Source of the DNA: JADLHS01 sp049840435 | GTDB taxonomy: Bacteria > Verrucomicrobiota > Verrucomicrobiia > Limisphaerales > JADLHS01 | Direction of reading: 5' to 3' | Assembly (NCBI GenBank): GCA_049840435.1 | Contig: JASGKY010000044.1 | Span: 193,834 to 257,833, forward strand | DNA: 64,000 nt | Part shown: positions 28,931-37,712 of the stretch, one piece after another | Position numbering within the stretch: position 1 is the stretch's first letter | Layout: the number at the start of each line of letters is the position of its first letter | Notes under the pieces: generated by a model | What the model was told of the DNA's origin: nothing | Databases searched by the model: none | Seen by the model: only the letters and a program-made list of their open reading frames with translations | Made by a program: the position numbers and the translations under genes

Positions 28931-29713
28931 TTAGAATGTATAGGAGGTCGCGGCGATCAGACGGGTGTCAGTGCCTTCCTTGCCGTACTTCACGCCGTTG
29001 TCGTAGTTAACCTGATATTTCACCTGGAGATCCCAGTTGCCGGTGATCTTGGTGCTGATGCCAGCTTCAAAGTTGATCAAGTCCCGGTCCGGCCAGTTAT
29101 CCACGGCCGGGATGTATTCTGCCGTTTGCCAGATTTTGGTGGTGTCTGACAGCTTGTGGGTGAAGGTTTCGCCGAAGCGCAGGGCAAAATACTCTTGTTT
29201 GTCACGAGGCGAAGTCGGCGAGGCTTCGCGTTCTTCAATCACGTATGCCGGACCGGCGTCAAACGCGAGGGTCGTCTTGTCGTTCTTGATCACGTAATAG
29301 CCGAGCAACGGCGCGATGCGGACGCGGTAAGCCAAGTCGGCGATGCCATCGTGCTCACCATCGAGGCGCAACCCGAAATATGCCCGCTCGCTCAGCAAGT
29401 GATTGTACTGGCCATAGGCCTTGGCGTAATCAGTGGTGCGGGAACGGTCATTACCGGTGGTGCTGCTTTTTCCGTATCCCCCGGACGCCCCCAGCATGGC
29501 CTCGTCCGATTCCCATTTCTTCTTGGTATCTATGCTGATGGTGGTGGCGACGCTTTCGCTGTTACCGCTTTGCACCGTCAAGCCGGCGGCGGCCACGGTT
29601 TCCCAGCCTTTCTTTTCTGGTGCGGGAGTGGCGGCAGCTTGCGTCCAGCCGGACGTGGCGCTGCACAGTAACGCTGCGCTAACGCAGCCCAATAGAGAGA
29701 GTGTGTGCTTCAT
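28931..29713 (-). CDS. DUF481 outer-membrane beta-barrel protein
   Basis: A 260-residue protein with a signal peptide ending near TSGWTQAAA. The mature part begins GWETVAAAGLTVQSGNSES, the usual opening of DUF481 (YdiY-like) proteins. Alternating amphipathic strands follow, and the C-terminal strand ends in Phe (ATSYTF), typical of BamA-inserted barrels. The family function is unknown. It is a monocistronic gene lying between the ferredoxin and the end of the chemosensory operon. Confidence 0.85.
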   Translation of the reverse strand: MKHTLSLLGCVSAALLCSATSGWTQAAATPAPEKKGWETVAAAGLTVQSGNSESVATTISIDTKKKWESDEAMLGASGGYGKSSTTGNDRSRTTDYAKAYGQYNHLLSERAYFGLRLDGEHDGIADLAYRVRIAPLLGYYVIKNDKTTLAFDAGPAYVIEEREASPTSPRDKQEYFALRFGETFTHKLSDTTKIWQTAEYIPAVDNWPDRDLINFEAGISTKITGNWDLQVKYQVNYDNGVKYGKEGTDTRLIAATSYTF

Positions 29714-29861
29714 GTTAAACGGGTTTGTTGGTTAACTTGTTGCCGTAGTTAGCCAAGATTCCGAGGGTTGACAAATACTTTTTCTGACGCCCGGCGGCTC
29801 ACGATTTTGATTTGAGAGTTGGCGCAGCTCCCAATGGTCGCGCTCATGCCCCAAAGCAAAA

Positions 29862-29890
29862 CGCGCCGGAAGGGGTTTCCTTCCGGCGCG
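29862..29890 (-). terminator. terminator of the cheR-to-HDOD/CheX operon
   Basis: A perfect 12-bp GC-rich stem (29862-29873 with 29879-29890) with a 5-base loop. On the minus strand ttttgcttt follows it. It lies 20 bp beyond the stop of the last gene of the chemotaxis operon. Confidence 0.78.
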
Positions 29891-29909
29891 AAAACGGAAT
29901 CAAGGAGGT

Positions 29910-30638
29910 TCAGTCGTTCCAAGGATTCACGCTTAGGTCGGCGAAGAAATCGAGTTCTTTAGCGCGGAAACCGTAGCGTTGCGAAGTGCCGCCACTGACC
30001 ACGCGCAGTTTGAATTCGGTGGTGCGCGTGATGTTCGGCGGACTGAGTTTGCAACTCAGGCCCGCATCGCAAAGGTTGGATTTGAAATTACCAACGATCA
30101 TGTTGCACAACTCGCCGATGACGTCGTTGGCCGTGGCAGAATCCGCGAGGTCCTCCGCGGTCAACCCGAGCAGGCGTTCGCCGAGCAATGGGAGGAAGTT
30201 CTTGGGCAGGCGCAGATGCACGAGGCCGGTGGCCTTGCCGGCGAAGCTTACTTCGCCCAAGACATGCTCGATTGTGAACGGATCAATCGCATTTGGCAGC
30301 ACGGGCTTCAGCTCGATCTTGAGCATCGTGGCAAAAGTTTTGTGGCAGGCGCGGATGAGCGGGTCGCTCATGGCAAGCAAAAGCGCGCAACTCAGGCCAG
30401 TGCGTTGCAGGGCTTCCTCGACGGTCGTGGTGACATAATCCGCTTCCGACTCCGCGCGGGGATTGGCCGCTCGCAGCACGCGGGCGGCGAGGTCCTTGTC
30501 TTGATTGATGAGCTTGGCGAAATCGTCTGTGCCGGCATCGCGTTTGCCGAGCAGTTGGTTTAAGCGTTGGACGCTTTCCGGAATGGCGTCGAGGCCGAAT
30601 TGCTGGGCAATGGCTTCAGCTTGAGAATTGGCAGGCAT
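29910..30638 (-). CDS. HDOD-like domain fused to a CheX-type phosphatase domain
   Basis: A 242-residue two-domain protein. Residues 1-90 look like a short HDOD-type helical domain (IPESVQRLNQLLGKRDAGTDDFAKLINQDKDLAARVLRAAN). From about residue 97 it resembles CheX/CheC-family proteins (NAIDPFTIEHVL, GLVHLRLP). NDVIGELCNMIVGNFKSNL carries the Glu and Asn that CheX uses to attack phospho-CheY. I have not seen this fusion described. It closes the cheR-D-B-X-Y operon, 6 bp after the HDOD gene. It is likely a CheY-P phosphatase whose activity is tuned by the helical domain (inference). Confidence 0.75.
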   Translation of the reverse strand: MPANSQAEAIAQQFGLDAIPESVQRLNQLLGKRDAGTDDFAKLINQDKDLAARVLRAANPRAESEADYVTTTVEEALQRTGLSCALLLAMSDPLIRACHKTFATMLKIELKPVLPNAIDPFTIEHVLGEVSFAGKATGLVHLRLPKNFLPLLGERLLGLTAEDLADSATANDVIGELCNMIVGNFKSNLCDAGLSCKLSPPNITRTTEFKLRVVSGGTSQRYGFRAKELDFFADLSVNPWND

Positions 30639-30644
30639 AATACG

Positions 30645-31547
30645 TCAGTTAAAGGTGTTGCTTTCGGTGGTGTAGAGGGCAAGGGCTTGTTTGGCCAACG
30701 CGGAGCGGTAGCCGGAGAAATCTTTTTCTTTGAATCCCAAGGCGGTGGCTAGTGGATAAAGCGCTTCACAGGCGAGCGGATGACCAGGCGGACAACCGAG
30801 GCCGGCACACATGGACAAGGCCGCGGAAAGTTTGGTCAAGGCCGTCTGTTCGTCCTGAGTGTTGGCGATACCATCAAACGGCTGTGTGTAATTAAGAATG
30901 GTGGTGCAGATGGACATGGGCATCTGCCACTTGCGCGCCACCATGGCGCCGACCAATGAGTGAGAAAAGCCAATGACGTGGCGTTCGGCTTCATCGAATT
31001 CCACTTGGTGTTCGTGGATGTGAGTCAGAACTTTGGGGTAGTCCTTTCGCACGTCGGGAATGGACAACATGACAATCTGGCCAAGGTTGTGTAATAACCC
31101 GCAAAGCCGCGCGGTTTCCTGGTATCTTTTGCCAAAGAAGGTGGCGAGGACAAAGGCGGAAGCTGCGGTGCCGAGGGATTTTTCCCAGACCAATTTTTCC
31201 AGTTCGCCAAAATTTTTGTTCCACCGTTTGAGCGTCAATCCCAGCAGCAAGGACTTCAGCGCACCCAGGCCGACGACCAGCACCGCTTCTTCCACCGTGT
31301 TCACCGCTTCGGACCGACCCAAGCTGGCAGAATTCGCTGCCCGCATGACGGCGGAGACCAGACCTGGATCGCGTGTCAATAGGGCGGCAATCTCGTGCGG
31401 TGTGGAATCGGGGTCGTCAATTAGCTTGAGCGCTTTGTTGGCCACTTCCGGCAAGGGCGGGATAGACTCTACCCAACCAACGATGTCATCAATCGTGCGC
31501 CCGCGCCCGTATCGCCCTTCGTATTCCAGAATTACCGTGTCATACAT
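30645..31547 (-). CDS. HDOD-domain signalling protein
   Basis: A 300-residue HDOD protein. The core SIPPLPEVANKALKLIDDPDSTPHEIAALLTRDPGLVSAVMRAANSAS is followed by AVNTVEEAVLVVGLGALKSLLLGL. The region of the true HD site reads GLLHNLGQIVM, with Asn in place of Asp, so catalysis is not expected; HDOD proteins act in protein-protein signalling. I place the start at 31547 (MYDTV), with a gaggtga ribosome-binding site upstream. It lies 56 bp after cheY. Confidence 0.82.
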   Translation of the reverse strand: MYDTVILEYEGRYGRGRTIDDIVGWVESIPPLPEVANKALKLIDDPDSTPHEIAALLTRDPGLVSAVMRAANSASLGRSEAVNTVEEAVLVVGLGALKSLLLGLTLKRWNKNFGELEKLVWEKSLGTAASAFVLATFFGKRYQETARLCGLLHNLGQIVMLSIPDVRKDYPKVLTHIHEHQVEFDEAERHVIGFSHSLVGAMVARKWQMPMSICTTILNYTQPFDGIANTQDEQTALTKLSAALSMCAGLGCPPGHPLACEALYPLATALGFKEKDFSGYRSALAKQALALYTTESNTFN

Positions 31548-31603
31548 AGTCGAAGTCACCTCTCCAATCGAACGTTGATTTCGCTTCAAACGGCCGGGGC
31601 CGC

Positions 31604-31993
31604 TTACGCGGCGACTGCGGCAGCCTTGGCTTGGAGCGGAATCACGCGCTGGACTTTTTCGATCAGTTGAGCGTCTTGAAACGGTTTCACCAGATAATCG
31701 CGCACGCCAAGTTTGGCGATGTAAGCGACGTTCTCCCGACCTGATTCGGCGGTGAGCATGATGACCGGGATGGACTTCAGGTTCGGGTCTTCCTTGAGCT
31801 TGGTGAGCATCGTCACGCCGTCCATGACGGGCATGGTGATGTCGAGCACAATCAGGTCCGGCTTTTCCGCGGCGGCGGTGGCCAGGCCCTCTTCGCCGTT
31901 ACAAGCTTCGAGTACCGTGCAGTCGTAGGGAGAAAACGTTCGTTTGACAATCAGGCGGATTGTCTTGCTATCGTCAACGCTGAGAATCTTCAT
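31604..31993 (-). CDS. cheY: CheY single-domain response regulator
   Basis: A 129-residue receiver. The acidic pocket is in MKILSVDDSKTIR, the phospho-acceptor Asp in LIVLDITMPVMDG, Thr in VIMLTAES, and the conserved Lys in YLVKPF. No output domain. The start overlaps the cheX stop by 4 bp, so the kinase output, the CheX phosphatase and CheY are made together. With no flagellar gene in the window, its target (flagellar motor, type IV pilus or other) cannot be stated. Confidence 0.93.
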   Translation of the reverse strand: MKILSVDDSKTIRLIVKRTFSPYDCTVLEACNGEEGLATAAAEKPDLIVLDITMPVMDGVTMLTKLKEDPNLKSIPVIMLTAESGRENVAYIAKLGVRDYLVKPFQDAQLIEKVQRVIPLQAKAAAVAA

Positions 31994-32484
31994 AGTGTTG
32001 ATGTGGGGACTTGGTCCAGGTTCAGGTGCACCTCCACGGCCAGTCTTTGGCCAAAGCAGTCAAAATAAAACAGATCCGTCGTCGCACCTTGCATGGCCTC
32101 CACCACAAATGAGCCACGGATGACCGACGGCGTACTGACCGCACAGAAGTAATCGGCATCATTAAGCTGGGACTTTAGCCCGCAACCGACCATGTTGCTC
32201 AATTCGCCCAGCACGTCGTTCACATCGGAATCGCCGATGGGGTCGTTCGCTGGTAATTGCAGCATGGCGCGCGTCACAGCCTCGGCCAGTTTCAAAGGCA
32301 GATGCAGATACACCGTGCCGGTCACGGTTTCGCCCGCGATGCCGATCGCGCCACTGATGCGTTCTCCGCCCCCTGGGCGGGCCGCCGTGACGGTCACTTC
32401 CGTGCCAATCATCGTCTGGAACACCTTCGGCACGATGGCCGGGATGTGATCCACCACTTGGAACTTAGGTTTCGTGTCGTTCAT
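31990..32484 (-). CDS. cheX: CheX-type CheY-P phosphatase
   Basis: A 164-residue CheC/CheX-family protein. VVDHIPAIVPKVFQTMIGTEV begins the domain. GTVYLHLPLKLAEAVTRAML follows, and NDVLGELSNMVGCGLKSQL carries the catalytic Glu and Asn pair. It removes phosphate from CheY-P. Start at 32484; the sequence open upstream overlaps cheB in another frame and is not protein-like. Both ends overlap neighbours by 4 bp, showing translational coupling. Confidence 0.88.
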   Translation of the reverse strand: MNDTKPKFQVVDHIPAIVPKVFQTMIGTEVTVTAARPGGGERISGAIGIAGETVTGTVYLHLPLKLAEAVTRAMLQLPANDPIGDSDVNDVLGELSNMVGCGLKSQLNDADYFCAVSTPSVIRGSFVVEAMQGATTDLFYFDCFGQRLAVEVHLNLDQVPTSTL

Positions 32485-33605
32485 AACTTTGCCGTCGTCA
32501 AAGGTCGTTCCGCCGGGGCGCTGGTCGCCATCGCCTGCGCCGTCTCGATCAAGGCGTTGGGAATGCTGTTCAGGGACAAAACTTTGTCCACCACTCCCGC
32601 CTCCACCGCCGCCCGTGGCATGCCATAAACGACGCAGGAAGCTTCGTCCTGCGCGATAGTCCGGGCGCCGATCGCCTTTAACGCCTTCATACCCATCGCC
32701 CCGTCGCTGCCCATACCCGTCAAAATGGCGGCCACGACGCGAGCGCCAGAAATTTCTGCGATGGAACGGAACATCACATCCACCGCCGGCCGGCAATGAT
32801 GCACAGGCGGCTTTTGATTCAACGCCACGCGAAAACCGCTGCCGACCCAACTCAGGGTCATGTGATAATCGCCGGGCGCGATCAAGGCCATGCCCGGCTG
32901 CAACAGGTCGCCCTCGGCGGCTTCGCGTACTTCGATGGCGGCCTGACTGTTGATGCGTTCCGCGAACACTCGGGAAAAATACGGCGGGATGTGTTGCGTG
33001 ATGGCGATGCCGGGTAAACCCACCGGCAGCTTCGTCAACACTTGACCGAGCGCTTCCACGCCGCCAGTGCTGGAGCCGATGGCGATGATTTGACGTGGAT
33101 GAAAATTACCCACCGGTTTAGGTGCGATGAGGGATGCGGATTTGAGCGGCGTGGCAGCGACATCCCGCGTTGCGGGAGTTGCGGCGGGACGGCGTTGTAC
33201 CCGCGCACCGGCAGCGGCGCGGACATGGCGTGAAAGCTCTTCGCCGAGGTTCCCAATGGAATAAGCGCTGCTCGGCTTGGCGAGCACTTCCACCGCCCCG
33301 CTTTCCATCGCTTCAATCGCGGCGGCGGAGCCGCTCTGGGTCAACGAGCTGATGATGATGACGGGAATGGGACGGTGCTGTTGAAGAATTTTCAGGAAGG
33401 TCAACCCATCCATGCGCGGCATCTCGATGTCGAGTGTGAGCACGTCGGGATTCAATTCCTTGATCTTGTCGCGGGCGATGTAAGGATCGGGCGCGGTGCC
33501 GACGACTTCGATCTGCGGGTCTTTGGCTAGCGCGTCGCAAATCATTTTCCGGACGACGGAGGAGTCGTCTACGACGAGCACACGGATTCGTTGGTTGGTG
33601 ATCAT
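32481..33605 (-). CDS. cheB: CheB chemoreceptor methylesterase/deamidase
   Basis: A 374-residue protein. The receiver domain (RVLVVDDSSVVRKMI, Asp in VLTLDIEMPRMDG) is joined by a Pro- and Ala-rich linker (about residues 130-175) to the methylesterase domain. The catalytic Ser is in IGSSTGGVEAL, His in TQHIPPYFS and Asp in TGMGSDGA. It removes methyl groups from receptors after CheA phosphorylates it. It overlaps the HDOD and cheX genes by 4 bp each. Complete, with no frameshift. Confidence 0.96.
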   Translation of the reverse strand: MITNQRIRVLVVDDSSVVRKMICDALAKDPQIEVVGTAPDPYIARDKIKELNPDVLTLDIEMPRMDGLTFLKILQQHRPIPVIIISSLTQSGSAAAIEAMESGAVEVLAKPSSAYSIGNLGEELSRHVRAAAGARVQRRPAATPATRDVAATPLKSASLIAPKPVGNFHPRQIIAIGSSTGGVEALGQVLTKLPVGLPGIAITQHIPPYFSRVFAERINSQAAIEVREAAEGDLLQPGMALIAPGDYHMTLSWVGSGFRVALNQKPPVHHCRPAVDVMFRSIAEISGARVVAAILTGMGSDGAMGMKALKAIGARTIAQDEASCVVYGMPRAAVEAGVVDKVLSLNSIPNALIETAQAMATSAPAERPLTTAKL

Positions 33606-34453
33606 GTGGTGGAAATCATATCTTCGACGCGGGCGAGCGAGTCGTACGCGGAGAGAATCAAGGTCTCGACGGTTTCGCGACCGATGCCCAGTGCTTCGAC
33701 AGCCGATTCATCCACGCGCATCGCAAAGCTGGCAACCCCGGGAGCGATGCCAGCATCGAGCGCGATGATATCGGCGACATGGACGATGGCCGAGAGCATG
33801 GGTACAGGTGCGGAGACGGGGGTGTGGTGGTTGGCCACGGCTTCAATAAGCATGGCGGGCAAACCCCATTGCTTGAGCAGGCACGCGCCGACTTCGGCGT
33901 GATCGCAACCGATCACTTCCCGTTCGGCTTCAATCAGTGACTTGCCGCCGAAATCAATCACCTGTCGCAACTGGGCTTGGGCCTCACGGTTCAACGCATG
34001 TGTGATGACGACTTTGCCGATGTCGTGGATCAATCCCGCGGTGTAGGCGATGGCCGGGTCGGCTGCCGTGCGTTGTGCGAGGGCCGTGACGGCCACTGCC
34101 GTGTACGCGGTGAGCAAAGAATGTTTCCACAGTTCGCCGTCTTGCATGGCATAACCGGGCATCGCCGGACTGAGCGCGCCCCCGAACCCGACGGACATGA
34201 CGAGCTTGTGAATCTCCAACTGCCCGAGCATCAGCACAGCCTGTTCGATGGAGGTAACCGGTGCGGCTAGACCATAGGCAGCCGAATTGCAGAGGCCGAG
34301 TAGCTTGGCGCTCATCACACCGTCCTGCCGGACGACTTTGATCATGTCGTCGTTGTCGCTATCGGCGCGGGCGAGCAATTCGAGCAACCGCGCGACCGAG
34401 GGCGATGGTGCGGGAATCTTGGGAACGCTGGCGATAAGGGCTTCCGGTTTCAT
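33602..34453 (-). CDS. HDOD-domain protein with intact HD motif
   Basis: A 283-residue HDOD protein. IPAPSPSVARLLELLARADSDNDDMIKVVRQDGVMSAKLLGLCNSAAYG forms the first half, then APVTSIEQAVLMLGQLEIHKLVMSV. Unlike the HDOD gene at 30645, it keeps GLIHDIGKVV and a downstream VIGCDHAEVGACLLKQWGLP. These resemble metal-binding HD residues, so hydrolase activity is possible but unproven. It sits between cheD and cheB with 4-bp overlaps on both sides, an uncommon place for this family. Confidence 0.85.
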   Translation of the reverse strand: MKPEALIASVPKIPAPSPSVARLLELLARADSDNDDMIKVVRQDGVMSAKLLGLCNSAAYGLAAPVTSIEQAVLMLGQLEIHKLVMSVGFGGALSPAMPGYAMQDGELWKHSLLTAYTAVAVTALAQRTAADPAIAYTAGLIHDIGKVVITHALNREAQAQLRQVIDFGGKSLIEAEREVIGCDHAEVGACLLKQWGLPAMLIEAVANHHTPVSAPVPMLSAIVHVADIIALDAGIAPGVASFAMRVDESAVEALGIGRETVETLILSAYDSLARVEDMISTT

Positions 34454-34998
34454 AGCAGGTAGGGCGTTTTGCCGGGCACATCGAGCGTGAAGTTGCCGTT
34501 GTTTAGGTCCAGGCGTACGGTGCGACTGTCGCGCCCACCCGTTTCGCGACCGTTGATCGCGACTCCATTCCGGCCCAGCATGGCGAGGCTGGCTTCCACG
34601 TTGCGATGGCCGATGCGGAAGATTTGTTTCTCATCGAGAAACTCCGCCCCACCAGTCAGCTTGACGATCAGCCGGTTCTTCACGCCGCCCAAAGCGTAGA
34701 GGGCATGGAACATCGCTGGCAGTCCGGTATCCACGAACATATAGGGCCGATTACCTGCGCGCTCCTGATTGATGGTCGAATCCGGTAACATGGCATGTAA
34801 CAACCCGCCGACTTTTGCCACGGGATCGTACACTGCGATCCCGACGCACGACCCGAGCGAATACGTCACCAGCACCGCGTGGGCGTCGTTGCTCGTCAAC
34901 ATGTCACCCATGCCGACGATCAATTGCCGGCGCGGCGCGGGAGCGACCCAACGATTCAATCCCGGTGGCCGGGGCGGTATGGCAGAGGCTGGCGTCAT
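34450..34998 (-). CDS. cheD: CheD receptor glutamine deamidase
   Basis: A 182-residue protein. YSLGSCVGIAVYDPVAKVGGLLHAMLP contains the catalytic Cys (GSC) and His (LLH), and VKLTGGAEFL carries the conserved Thr. CheD deamidates receptor Gln residues and, in systems with CheC, is regulated by it. Here no CheC is present but two CheX-type domains are. ATG at 34998, with a GTG directly before it. It overlaps the HDOD gene by 4 bp and lies 27 bp downstream of cheR. Confidence 0.93.
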   Translation of the reverse strand: MTPASAIPPRPPGLNRWVAPAPRRQLIVGMGDMLTSNDAHAVLVTYSLGSCVGIAVYDPVAKVGGLLHAMLPDSTINQERAGNRPYMFVDTGLPAMFHALYALGGVKNRLIVKLTGGAEFLDEKQIFRIGHRNVEASLAMLGRNGVAINGRETGGRDSRTVRLDLNNGNFTLDVPGKTPYLL

Positions 34999-35025
34999 CA
35001 CGACTTGGTTACGTCCTATGGGTCG

Positions 35026-35871
35026 TTAAACCTTTTGGTAAATACCCGGCTTGAGCGTTTTCAACGGATGCTTGATGCCGAGCAGGCTTTCGGAATGGCC
35101 GACGACAAAAAAACCGCCGGGCGCAAGTTGGTTGATCAACTTCATCACCAGTTCCTGCTGGGTTGGGCCATCGAAATAAATCATCACGTTGCGGCAGAAG
35201 ATCACGTGCTGGTTAGGGGCGACCGGATATTGTGCCTGCAACAGATTCAAGCGATGAAACTTCACCTGCTTGGTGAGGATGTCCTTCACGCGATATTGCC
35301 CGGCGTAATCGCCTGTGCCCTTTTGGAAATAGCGTTGGAGCAAATCCGGGGTGGGCAGTTGCAAGCGTTGACCTTCGTAAATGGCCGTCGCCGCGCGAGC
35401 TAGGATGCGCGAGGAAATATCAGAGCCTTCGATCTGCCAGTTGTACGCGCCATGCAGCCTGGCGTATTCAGCGAGCACGATGGCCACCGTGTAGGGTTCT
35501 TCGCCCGAAGAAGACGCCGCGCTCCAGAACCGGAACGTCTCGCGTTTGGCGGAGAGTTGCGGCACCCAATGCGGCAACATGTGGTCGCGGAGGAAATTGA
35601 TATGCTCGATCTCGCGAAAGAAATGCGTGTGATTCGTGGAGATCAGATCCACGAGCGGTCCGATCTCTTCCTGCCCCTTGGCGGACGCCAGCACTTCGCA
35701 ATACGATTCAAACGAATCGAGGTTCAGTTGGCGCAGCCGCTTGGCCAACCGCCCAGAAACGAGCGCCTGCTTGTCATTGCCCAATCGGATGCGGCTGTGC
35801 TGATAGACCTTGTCGGCGATGAACTGGTACGCCTCCGTCGAGATTTTGTGATTTTCGAATACGAACGACAT
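35026..35871 (-). CDS. cheR: CheR chemoreceptor methyltransferase
   Basis: A 281-residue SAM-dependent methyltransferase that methylates Glu residues of chemoreceptors. The N-terminal helical domain has RLAKRLRQLNLDSFESYCEVL. TNHTHFFREIEHINFL, FWSAASSSGEEPYTVAI (the SAM site), EGSDISSRILARA and VIFCRNVMIYFD are typical. It is the first gene of an eight-gene minus-strand operon. The 200 bp upstream, before the OprB-like stop, must hold the promoter; I saw no convincing -35/-10 pair. Confidence 0.95.
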   Translation of the reverse strand: MSFVFENHKISTEAYQFIADKVYQHSRIRLGNDKQALVSGRLAKRLRQLNLDSFESYCEVLASAKGQEEIGPLVDLISTNHTHFFREIEHINFLRDHMLPHWVPQLSAKRETFRFWSAASSSGEEPYTVAIVLAEYARLHGAYNWQIEGSDISSRILARAATAIYEGQRLQLPTPDLLQRYFQKGTGDYAGQYRVKDILTKQVKFHRLNLLQAQYPVAPNQHVIFCRNVMIYFDGPTQQELVMKLINQLAPGGFFVVGHSESLLGIKHPLKTLKPGIYQKV

Positions 35872-36071
35872 GGCAACAGATTGATTCTAATTCGTCTTTC
35901 GGCCCGGGTTACCCCGGCTTCGGGCGTAATGGCTGATGGTACGTCCGCAACTAACTTGTGTATCGGCAGTTGTCGCCTTGGAGTGAACTGAAAACTCGCG
36001 GGTTGGACATTTTTGTGTGTAACGCATTGACGGTCAGGTGAATGAATTTTGGCGTTCCGGGCGCGGTTGTC

Positions 36072-37424
36072 TCAGAAATCCAGCACCGTTCGCAGGCTGA
36101 GTACCAAGGCATTGTCAATCGCGGCCGAACCGCCCGGATGAATGATGTATTGCACGCCGGGTTGCACGGCGCAGCCCGGGCAGATCTGGATTTGATATTC
36201 CGCTTCGATAACCAGTTCGTAGTCCGGCAACGGATCAGTAGTGCCGTTGTAAAAATTCGCGTCTGTGCCCAAGCCGCGCACATCCTGACTCAATCGCCCG
36301 TAAGCGACACCGATGCCGCAGACATCATCATCGCGACCGGGCAGCAATCCCGTGCGCGTCACGCCGCCTTCGAGATAAAGTCCGAGCGTGTTGCGATCTG
36401 CCGGCGCATAACCCGCGCGACCAAAGATGCCAAAGCCTTGTGCTGACTCTTTGTCCTCGGGATTTTCCTTCCAAAGCACTTGTTCGGCAGCGACGTAAAC
36501 ACCCCAGTTGCCGCCAAGCGTTGCGGGATTCCCAGAACTCAACGGGTCGGCAAGCGACAGTCCGGTGTCATCCCAGCGCATCGAAGCAGAATCTTCAGTG
36601 TGATACCAACCGCCGAATTTCACCATGCCGGGCTTGGTGTCCTCGGCCAATGACCATTGATAGCCGGCCTCGCCGATCAGGAGCGCGCCTTCATCAAAGC
36701 GAAACTCAACGCCGTGCGGGTTCGTTTCATTTCCGGCGGCATCAGTAGGATTCACATCGCCATCGGTGACGGCGAACTGAAAGAAACTTTGTCCCGTCGG
36801 CTGCCATTTGAGCCGCACGCCCGGTGCACCTTGTGGATAAACCGGCGCGGTGACGTTGTTGCCCGCAATGGGAAACCAGCCGAACGCGGCGTTGGCAAAC
36901 AACGCACCCTGCTCGGTGAAGCCGAACTCTTGGTCCACTGCCATCTGTCCGAGGCGCGCGGAAAATACTCCATCGAAGAAATTTTGTTCCAGCCACAGCT
37001 CGAATAGATGTACGTCATCACTCGCGTCGAGATTGCTCAACGTGAACAGATCGTTGACGTAATGTTCCGTCAGGCTGCGGCCATGCGGATAAAGCATCGC
37101 CGCATGAAAGGTCGCGCCGTTCCAACTGGCCAGTTTTTCGAAATCCACGTCTGCGGTGAGATTTAAGAGCCCGTTATAGACCGCACCTTGATCCACACCG
37201 CCGGAGACATTGCCCGCACCCTCGGCAATATATTGTACGGTGAAATCGAGCCCTTGTTCCGAGGCTTTGGGACGCAGCCCGCCCCAATCCCCCAGCAACG
37301 TCGTTACTGGCTCAGAGGCGGGCGCGGGCGCGATGCCTATCGCGGGCGGCTCAGCAGGCGGATTCAACAGCAAAGCCAGCGAGCCCAAGGCGGCGGCGGA
37401 GTTGGTGGCGATGTCAATGGGCAT
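36072..37424 (-). CDS. OprB-like carbohydrate-selective porin
   Basis: An outer-membrane porin of about 450 residues. TLLGDWGGLRPKASEQGLDFTVQYIAEGAGNVSGG is the classical OprB opening. GQMAVDQEFGFTEQGALFANAAFGW and the C-terminal QPGVQYIIHPGG plus a final Phe are also family hallmarks. The start is not clear. The ATG at 37424 has no good signal peptide, and the longer frame to 37556 does not give one either, so a frameshift near the 5' end is possible. It lies between cheR and the chemoreceptor genes on the same strand. Confidence 0.82.
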   Translation of the reverse strand: MPIDIATNSAAALGSLALLLNPPAEPPAIGIAPAPASEPVTTLLGDWGGLRPKASEQGLDFTVQYIAEGAGNVSGGVDQGAVYNGLLNLTADVDFEKLASWNGATFHAAMLYPHGRSLTEHYVNDLFTLSNLDASDDVHLFELWLEQNFFDGVFSARLGQMAVDQEFGFTEQGALFANAAFGWFPIAGNNVTAPVYPQGAPGVRLKWQPTGQSFFQFAVTDGDVNPTDAAGNETNPHGVEFRFDEGALLIGEAGYQWSLAEDTKPGMVKFGGWYHTEDSASMRWDDTGLSLADPLSSGNPATLGGNWGVYVAAEQVLWKENPEDKESAQGFGIFGRAGYAPADRNTLGLYLEGGVTRTGLLPGRDDDVCGIGVAYGRLSQDVRGLGTDANFYNGTTDPLPDYELVIEAEYQIQICPGCAVQPGVQYIIHPGGSAAIDNALVLSLRTVLDF

Positions 37425-37659
37425 GGCGGAGGCGCTAAAAGTCAGGTTGGTTGGCAGTGCCACAAAGGTCGGCTTGGTGGCAGCCTGTTTATCTGATTGG
37501 TTGCATGGCTTCTGTCTGACCACGCTGCGAGACCGGAGTAGCACTCCAAGATGCAAGCAACGACTACGTAAGCCTACATCGGCAGAACGAGGTGGGCTGT
37601 TGAGACAGATTTATCAATCAATCAAGTTGAACTTTTACCACCACATCTTTGGTCTGAAA

Positions 37660-37694
37660 AACAAAACGCCCCTGCTTGGAATCAAGCAGGGGCG
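37660..37694 (-). terminator. intrinsic terminator after the chemoreceptor gene at 37713
   Basis: A perfect 11-bp stem (37668-37678 with 37684-37694) with a 5-base loop. On the minus strand it runs into a T-rich tract (ttttgttttt). Confidence 0.85.
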
Positions 37695-37712
37695 GATGAA
37701 AGCGTCGATCGC

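Noticed and set aside
31990..32850. A longer version of the CheX gene starting at 32850.
   Set aside because: The added 122 residues overlap cheB in another frame and are Gly/Arg-rich noise; ATG 32484 begins the domain.
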